A stretch of 64,000 bases of DNA from Kordiimonas sp. SCSIO 12610 (GTDB lineage: Bacteria; Pseudomonadota; Alphaproteobacteria; Sphingomonadales; Kordiimonadaceae), in NCBI RefSeq assembly GCF_024398015.1, contig NZ_CP073747.1, positions 2,415,001-2,479,000 on the forward strand, read 5' to 3'. Positions 58,943 to 64,000 of the stretch are shown here, one piece after another (positions within the stretch are counted from its first letter, which is position 1; each line of letters starts with the position of its first letter). Position numbers and translations under genes: made by a program. The notes under the pieces were generated by a model. That model saw only the letters and a program-made list of their open reading frames with translations, ran no database searches and was not told where the DNA came from.

Positions 58943-59431
58943 GTGCACAGACGTCTACCACCATCTAATTTATATCTTCGCGAAGAAGAACTTCGACGCG
59001 GTATTGAGCTATTGTATTTTGCCTATCGTGACTTTACAGGCGCACCAGATGCCATGCTGGCGAAGCGGCAATTTGGCAGAGCCCACCACCGTGTCTTATA
59101 CTTTGTCGGCCGAAATCCAGGCATACCTGTTTCTGGCCTCTTGAAAATACTAAGAATCACAAAACAAAGCCTCTCCCGAGTATTAAGTCAGCTGATGGAA
59201 GAAGGCTACATAACCCAGGAGCAAGGCGTAATGGACCGCAGGCAGCGGCTTCTGACGCTAACGGAAAAAGGCAAGGCCTATGAAGAAGAGCTGTTTTCAA
59301 GTCAGCGGGAACGCATTGCTTTGGCGTATAAGAAGGCCGGACCAGAAGCTGTATCTGGATTTTGGGAAGTTCTCCTCAACATCGTAGATGACGAAAATAA
59401 AGAATCAGTTTTAAAACAGATTGAAAAATAA
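58943..59431 (+). CDS. MarR-family transcriptional regulator
   Basis: A 162-residue winged-helix protein. GTG start. Pattern seen: YFVGRNPGIPVSGLLKILRITKQSLSRVLSQLMEEGYITQEQGVMDRRQRLLTLTEKGKAYEEEL, with the recognition helix and the wing (DRRQ) of MarR. Divergent from ilvE; followed 43 bp later by a PAS_5 gene. Likely binds the palindromes upstream of itself and may control ilvE; this is inference. Confidence 0.88.
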   Translation: MHRRLPPSNLYLREEELRRGIELLYFAYRDFTGAPDAMLAKRQFGRAHHRVLYFVGRNPGIPVSGLLKILRITKQSLSRVLSQLMEEGYITQEQGVMDRRQRLLTLTEKGKAYEEELFSSQRERIALAYKKAGPEAVSGFWEVLLNIVDDENKESVLKQIEK

Positions 59432-59474
59432 CCTCGCACCTTGCATTTCTAGATAATACGTGTTTGATGGTTAT

Positions 59475-60035
59475 ATGACGTATACAGATGGTTTTGAGCA
59501 ATTTTTGGACATTTGGGACCAGTTGCCGAAAGAGGGAAAAACACAGCTGCCACTCCGCAGCAGTATCTCTCCGGCCAGCTTTGGTGAATTGATGGCAAAT
59601 ATCGGCTTGGCTGAATTCATCGCCCCGCAAAACCTGACATTCTTTTACTATGGCAGCAAAATTGAAACGCTATCCAGTATGCTTCTTACTGGGAAAAACT
59701 ATTATAGTCTTTTGTCGGAAGAATTTTACCCAGCAATGGCCGCGTTCCACAAACAAATTTTTGGGGTACCATGCGGTGCATATGTTGAAGACCTGATACA
59801 AACGTCGAGCGGGAACAAATATTTATTCAGGAACTTACAATACCCACTTTTAGACGATAATGGCATCCCTAAATTCATGCTTGTTTTTGCAAATGCACGA
59901 AAACCCGCTGATGATAAAAGCATGCGGATGCAAAAGAAACTGAAGGCATCCACGATTAAAACCCTAAACTATATTGACTTGGGCTCTGGGGCACCCAGCC
60001 ATTATGTTGAAGACTTTACCTTTTATTCAGGATAA
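59475..60035 (+). CDS. PAS_5-type domain protein (first of tandem pair)
   Basis: A 186-residue protein of the alphaproteobacterial PAS_5 type (PF07310-like). The ATG at 59475 aligns its N terminus with its neighbour; a GTG at 59460 would add five residues. Seen: FLDIWDQLPKEGKTQLPLRSSISPASFGELM, TFFYYGSKIETLSSMLLTGKNYYSLL and the conserved HKQIFGVPCGAYVED. It has no output domain, and the ligand is unknown. It ends GSGAPSHYVEDFTFYSG, matching the second paralogue. Confidence 0.72.
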   Translation: MTYTDGFEQFLDIWDQLPKEGKTQLPLRSSISPASFGELMANIGLAEFIAPQNLTFFYYGSKIETLSSMLLTGKNYYSLLSEEFYPAMAAFHKQIFGVPCGAYVEDLIQTSSGNKYLFRNLQYPLLDDNGIPKFMLVFANARKPADDKSMRMQKKLKASTIKTLNYIDLGSGAPSHYVEDFTFYSG

Positions 60036-60124
60036 CCAATTACCCTAATAAAAAACAAATTGGGTAATACAGTTACGCAATGCAATTCTTTTGGGCCATT
60101 CGACTGTAGATATAGTGGTTAGAG

Positions 60125-60691
60125 ATGATTGAACTTGAGGAAAAACACGAGGATTTTTTCCGTTTGTGGCGGTCTTTGCCTCGCGACAATCACCCCTTAT
60201 TACCCTGCAAGAAACATTTCACCCCGCTCACCTTTGGAAACATGCTTTCAAACGTCGCTATCGGAGAAATGAGGGGACCAAAAAACTTCACCTTCATTTT
60301 TTCTGGCACCAACTTTGAAGCGATTTCAGGCTTCAAGGCAACAGGTGTGAACTACTATGATATCCTGGCCGAGAAGGATCATGCGGGAACAGTTCTTGTC
60401 CACAATGCACTCTTTGGATATCCATGTGGGATATACATGGAAAACCAGTTTATAAGCGAAGCAGGAAACCCCTATACAATTACAAGCCTGCAATTACCTC
60501 TGTGTGACGAGAAAACGAAAAAACCCCGTTTTGCAGCCTCTTATTCAGGTGGAAGAAAATCAATCAGCGATGCAAGCGGGCTTAGAAACAGAGAGATAAC
60601 CCAATCTAGCGTCAAAAACTTTCGCTACATGGATATAGGAGCAGGTGCCCCTAAACACTTCATCTCAGACTATAAATATTTCTCAGAGTAA
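60125..60691 (+). CDS. PAS_5-type domain protein (second of tandem pair)
   Basis: A 188-residue paralogue of the preceding gene, sharing FFRLWRSLPRDNHPLLPCKKHFTPLTFGNML, the central NFTFIFSGTNFEAISGFKATGVNYYDIL, VLVHNALFGYPCGIYMEN and the C-terminal GAGAPKHFISDYKYF. The two appear to be a local duplication, moderately diverged (identity by eye about one third). Stand-alone PAS_5 proteins may act as small-ligand or redox sensors; function unknown. Confidence 0.72.
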   Translation: MIELEEKHEDFFRLWRSLPRDNHPLLPCKKHFTPLTFGNMLSNVAIGEMRGPKNFTFIFSGTNFEAISGFKATGVNYYDILAEKDHAGTVLVHNALFGYPCGIYMENQFISEAGNPYTITSLQLPLCDEKTKKPRFAASYSGGRKSISDASGLRNREITQSSVKNFRYMDIGAGAPKHFISDYKYFSE

Positions 60692-60723
60692 GTGAAACAA
60701 CGCATTCTAGCGAAGGCATACAA

Positions 60724-61023
60724 GTGCAAACAGAAACCCAACAATCAATCGCCAAATGGAGTGAAGAAACATTTGGCCCAGTGTCGAACATTACTGCACT
60801 ATTAGACCGTGCACTCGAGGAATTTACCGAACTAAAAGACGCGGTACAAGACGACAACAAACCTGAAATTGCCAACGAACTTGCGGATATCTTGATCCTA
60901 TTATACCGCTTCGCTGAGTTAAACGGCATTAATGTTACAGAAGCCATTCAGCATAAAATGTCAATCAACCGTCAACGTAAATGGCAAAGCTATGGTGACG
61001 GCACGGGAAAACATATCAAATAA
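60724..61023 (+). CDS. MazG-like nucleotide pyrophosphohydrolase
   Basis: A 99-residue all-alpha protein of the MazG/dimeric dUTPase superfamily, which hydrolyses nucleoside triphosphates to monophosphates. The metal-binding acidic residues sit in EEFTELKDAV and ELADILILLYRFAEL (the EExxE and ELxDxxx-type motifs). GTG start. It ends with an Arg/Lys-rich segment NRQRKWQSYGDGTGKHIK. Last gene in a same-strand run with the PAS pair. Confidence 0.82.
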   Translation: MQTETQQSIAKWSEETFGPVSNITALLDRALEEFTELKDAVQDDNKPEIANELADILILLYRFAELNGINVTEAIQHKMSINRQRKWQSYGDGTGKHIK

Positions 61024-61033
61024 AAAGCGCAAT

Positions 61034-61062
61034 AAAAAAGGCCGCTAAAGAAGCGACCTTTC
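61034..61062 (-). terminator. petABC terminator
   Basis: A 10-bp stem over 61037-61061 with a five-base loop. On the minus strand the one mismatch becomes a U-G pair and the stem is followed by TTTTTTATT, so it is best read as ending petABC; it could also act on the MazG-like transcript. Confidence 0.8.
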
Positions 61063-61085
61063 TATAATGATGTCTGAAGACTGCC

Positions 61086-61892
61086 TTACTCAGCATCCTC
61101 ATAGAAGTTTTTGCCTTCCTTAACCGGGCGCCAGATTTTCTTCATAGAGAAATAGAGAAGAATAGTCAGAACCGATAGGAAGATAATAACCATCACACCC
61201 ATTTTGTGGCGGTCATGAAGGTTAGGCTCAGCCGTATACATAAGGAAGTTCACAAGGTCCTTGGACATTTGATCAAGGTTTGCCTCAGGGTTACCTTCTG
61301 CATACTCTACGATACCTTCAGACAAAGGAGGTGCCATCGAAATTACACTACCTTTGAAATATGGATTGTAATACTTACCAGCGCTAACATTAATTCCTTC
61401 TGGGGCAGCGCTTTCATCTTCATATCCGGTTAGCAAACTATAAACATAGTTAGCACCGTCATGACGCGCCTTTACCATCAAGGATAGATCAGGTGGAATA
61501 GCACCGCCGTTTGCCGACGCCGCAGCGTTATCATTTCTGAACGGGCTCGGGAACGCATCCTGCGGAAGTGCAGCACGAACGGTTTCATCACCAGCATCAT
61601 CAATGTCACCATCTACTTCATACTCAGCAGCAATGGCCTTGATCTGATCTTCATTATACCCAAGCTTATCAAGGTTGCGGAAACGGAAATATTTCAGGCT
61701 ATGACAAGCGGAGCATACTTCCTTATAAATTTGGAAGCCACGCTGTGCTGACTGATAATCAAAGTCACCGAAAACGCCGTTGAACTTCCATTCAACCTGC
61801 TTTGGGTGCTTCCCTGCACCAGCAGCATTTGCTGCTGACGCAAGGCCCGCTGTAACACAAAGGGCAACAGCAATATTTTTAACGAATTTCAT
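61086..61892 (-). CDS. petC: Cytochrome c1 of the bc1 complex
   Basis: Haem c subunit passing electrons from the Rieske protein to cytochrome c. The ATG at 61892 has AAGGA eight bases upstream and starts a clean signal peptide (MKFVKNIAVALCVTAGLASA); two ATG codons just upstream are less likely. The 268 residues have haem motif CSACH, the Met-ligand region around GSVISMAPPLSEGIVEY and a C-terminal membrane anchor (about 235-255). Third gene of petABC. Confidence 0.95.
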   Translation of the reverse strand: MKFVKNIAVALCVTAGLASAANAAGAGKHPKQVEWKFNGVFGDFDYQSAQRGFQIYKEVCSACHSLKYFRFRNLDKLGYNEDQIKAIAAEYEVDGDIDDAGDETVRAALPQDAFPSPFRNDNAAASANGGAIPPDLSLMVKARHDGANYVYSLLTGYEDESAAPEGINVSAGKYYNPYFKGSVISMAPPLSEGIVEYAEGNPEANLDQMSKDLVNFLMYTAEPNLHDRHKMGVMVIIFLSVLTILLYFSMKKIWRPVKEGKNFYEDAE

Positions 61893-61904
61893 GCTCATCA
61901 TCCT

Positions 61905-63164
61905 TTATTCAGCAGGCATTGCTTTTGGTTTGATAACAGCCGACGCAATACTTTCTGGTAACGGCAATGTTCGTTCCATACGGCCGAGCAAAGGCAAGAT
62001 TACCAAGAAATGTGCGAAATAGTATGCAGTCGCAATAATTCCATAAAGCGGAATGTTACCTTCAGCTTTCTGACCACCCAGCCACATCAGAACAAACATA
62101 TCAACGACCAAGAGTGCAAAGAATATTTTGAACAATGGACGGAAATTACCAGAGCGGACCTTGCTTGTGTCCAACCATGGCAGGAAGAACCAAACCAAAA
62201 TCGAAGCGAACATCGCAATTACACCAAGTAATTTTGCGTCAATTGGGCCAAGATCAAAAGTGATCGAACGAAGGATTGCATAGAAAGGTAGGAAATACCA
62301 TTCAGGAACAATCGAGTCCGGTGTCACAAGTGGATCGGCAGGAATATAGTTGTCCGGGTGACCAAGTGCATTCGGTGCAAAGAACAGGAAGTATGAGAAG
62401 AAAATCAAGAATACACCAAGACCAAACGCATCCTTAACTGTGTAGAAAGGATGGAAAGGGATTTGGTCAGCTGTTGATTTCACTTCAACACCGAGTGGGT
62501 TACCGGAATCTGAAATTTTCTTCGCCCACAAGTGAAGGATAACAACACCTGCAATCACAAATGGTAATAGATAGTGAAGGCTGAAGAAACGGTTGAGTGT
62601 AGGATTATCTACAGAGAAACCACCCCAAAGCAGCGTTACGATAGACTCTCCAACGACAGGAATAGCAGAGAAGAGGTTTGTAATCACTGTGGCGCCCCAG
62701 AAAGACATCTGGCCCCACGGTAGTACATATCCCATGAAAGCAGTTGCCATCATAAGCAAGAAGATCACAACGCCCAACATCCACAAGACTTCTCGTGGTG
62801 CTTTGTAGGAACCGTAGAACAGGCCGCGGAAAATATGGGTATAGACCACGATAAAGAACATGGATGCACCGTTGGCATGCATGTAACGGATCAACCATCC
62901 ATAGTTCACATCACGCATGATGCGTTCAACAGAATCAAACGCCAACATCGTGCTTGCCGTATAGTGCATAGCAAGAACGATACCTGTAATGATTTGGAGA
63001 ACAAGCATGATGCCCGCAAGCGAACCAAAGTTCCACATATAGTTAAGGTTACGCGGGGTCGGTGTTCCTGGCCCCATAACGCTGTTCGCAACGGTAAGGA
63101 TCGGAAGACGTTCCTCAAGCCATGCAAGCGCTTTGTTATTCGGTGTTACCGGTGAAAGTGCCAT
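61905..63164 (-). CDS. petB: Cytochrome b of the bc1 complex
   Basis: Quinol-oxidising core subunit with two haems b. The 419 residues have eight membrane helices. Haem-ligand His pairs lie in [31 protein letters not shown] and [19 protein letters not shown]; the Qo-site PEWYF motif is intact ([17 protein letters not shown]). Unfused full-length cytochrome b as usual in alphaproteobacteria. Second gene, 12 bp after petA. Confidence 0.96.
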   Translation of the reverse strand: MALSPVTPNNKALAWLEERLPILTVANSVMGPGTPTPRNLNYMWNFGSLAGIMLVLQIITGIVLAMHYTASTMLAFDSVERIMRDVNYGWLIRYMHANGASMFFIVVYTHIFRGLFYGSYKAPREVLWMLGVVIFLLMMATAFMGYVLPWGQMSFWGATVITNLFSAIPVVGESIVTLLWGGFSVDNPTLNRFFSLHYLLPFVIAGVVILHLWAKKISDSGNPLGVEVKSTADQIPFHPFYTVKDAFGLGVFLIFFSYFLFFAPNALGHPDNYIPADPLVTPDSIVPEWYFLPFYAILRSITFDLGPIDAKLLGVIAMFASILVWFFLPWLDTSKVRSGNFRPLFKIFFALLVVDMFVLMWLGGQKAEGNIPLYGIIATAYYFAHFLVILPLLGRMERTLPLPESIASAVIKPKAMPAE

Positions 63165-63176
63165 TTGTTGCTCCCC

Positions 63177-63731
63177 TTAACCGATTTTCAATACTGTATC
63201 TGACAGGAACGCATATTCCGGCACAGGTAAATTCTTAGGCGCTGGCCCCTTGCGAATACGTCCCGATGTATCATAGTGCGAACCATGACACGGGCAGAAC
63301 CAACCGCCAAATTCGCCTTTGTCGTCGCCCGATTTCGTGCCAAGCGGTACACACCCTAAATGGGTACATACACCAACGAGAACGAGCCACTGCTCTTTCC
63401 CTTTAGTTACACGCTCTTCGTCAAACTGAACATCTGGCAGGCCAATTTCATCAGCCATACGTGCTTCTTCAATCTCTGTTGGTGTCCGGTGACGGATAAA
63501 CACAGGCTTACCGCGCCATTTCACCAAAATTGATTCCCCCTCTTCCACTGCTGACAGGTCAACCTCTACAGATGCAAGCGCAAGTGTATCAGCAGCCGGG
63601 TTCATTTGGTCGATGAATGGCCAAACCGCTACAGCAGCACCTACAGCGCCCATACCTGTTGCGGCAATATGAAGGAAATCACGCCGAGTGGCGTTATCTT
63701 CATGGTTATTAATTTCTATATCAGTGCTCAT
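63177..63731 (-). CDS. petA: Rieske iron-sulfur subunit of the bc1 complex
   Basis: [2Fe-2S] subunit. The 184 residues have an N-terminal Tat-type motif [14 protein letters not shown] with the membrane anchor (about 18-40) and the cluster ligands in CTHLGC and CPCHGSHYD, flanked by the usual GGWF. AAGGA is upstream of the ATG. First gene of the operon. The 269 bp upstream, to the window end, hold no gene I can see and probably the operon promoter. Confidence 0.95.
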   Translation of the reverse strand: MSTDIEINNHEDNATRRDFLHIAATGMGAVGAAVAVWPFIDQMNPAADTLALASVEVDLSAVEEGESILVKWRGKPVFIRHRTPTEIEEARMADEIGLPDVQFDEERVTKGKEQWLVLVGVCTHLGCVPLGTKSGDDKGEFGGWFCPCHGSHYDTSGRIRKGPAPKNLPVPEYAFLSDTVLKIG

Positions 63732-64000
63732 TTATTCTTCCTTGGCAGGAATATGCTTTAAAAAGGCAAAATTTTAAATTTTACAGGCTGCTATTCTAAA
63801 CCAATAGCGTTCTAAACCTATGCGTCACGTAGCCGCATAAATTCAGAGCGAAATCCTGTATCTCCAGAAGCAATTGCTAAATTACTAACCCCTTAGCCCC
63901 AGAGATTCCAAATTGGTTTAATCCCACGCGTCCAAAGAGGCAAGGATTTATCCACCTGAACCATAAAAAAAAGCTCCAAACAAATGGTTAAAACAAGATT

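Overview
The window is a gene-dense (roughly mid-40s % GC by eye) chromosomal segment of an alphaproteobacterium, probably marine. The class call rests on several markers seen together: a circularly permuted two-piece tmRNA whose tag reads ANDNDVEFAVAA, an alpha-type SspB adaptor ending in TLDAFRKK, two PAS_5-type proteins, a Zur/zinc receptor pair, the gene order ilvC-ilvH-ilvB-miaA-serB-degP-hflC-hflK-folA-thyA, and bamD-recN-ligA. Low GC and gene content would fit a Kordiimonadales/Emcibacterales-like lineage, but genus cannot be fixed from the sequence alone. No prophage, insertion sequence, CRISPR array or tRNA gene was seen; this is ordinary core chromosome with a few accessory inserts.

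Layout. 1-3.3 kb: end of a surface-polysaccharide cluster (glycosyltransferase cut by the window edge, wecB, wecC; UDP-GlcNAc to UDP-ManNAcA). 3.4-9.4 kb: CBS protein, small membrane protein, MscS channel, YciA-type thioesterase, ArsH, a secreted Cys-containing hypothetical and a large TPR protein. 9.5-12.7 kb: zinc module (zur, divergent DUF2946-like small protein and a ZnuD-like TonB receptor with polyglutamate loops) with a candidate Zur operator. 12.7-14.0 kb: M20 amidohydrolase. 14.1-19.7 kb: rod-shape operon mreB-mreC-mreD-mrdA-rodA. 19.9-25.5 kb: branched-chain amino acid genes leuA and ilvBHC, each unit preceded by a structured leader. 25.6-35.7 kb: miaA, serB, degP, hflKC, mrp, folA, a CHASE-like histidine kinase and thyA. 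35.8-36.2 kb: permuted tmRNA. 36.2-42.1 kb: an orphan small gene, a LuxR solo, sspB, class I fumarase, SulP transporter, ribbon-helix-helix protein. 42.1-52.7 kb: AsmA-like protein, ClC channel with CBS domains, UvrD/PcrA helicase, PrmA, a 97-residue hypothetical, DUF389 protein. 52.7-57.3 kb: ligA, recN, bamD. 57.5-61.0 kb: XRE regulator, ilvE, MarR regulator, tandem PAS_5 paralogues, MazG-like protein. 61.1-63.7 kb: cytochrome bc1 operon petABC.

Functional links. ilvB/ilvH/ilvC, leuA and ilvE together cover most of valine/leucine synthesis. The tmRNA and its proteolysis adaptor SspB lie 1.6 kb apart. HflKC and DegP form a membrane/periplasm protein quality-control group. mreBCD-mrdA-rodA is the complete elongasome core.

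The least explained signals are non-coding or very small: the leuA leader (21- or 28-codon ORF inside mutually exclusive stems), the ilvB leader (21-codon ORF ending in the loop of a GC-rich hairpin), a 19-bp perfect palindrome at the zinc receptor ribosome-binding site, and a 22-residue hydrophobic ORF with a strong Shine-Dalgarno at 51.5 kb. Orphan proteins at 36.2 and 51.1 kb have no recognisable family. All start-site choices, operators and RNA folds below come from reading the sequence; no database search or folding program was run.
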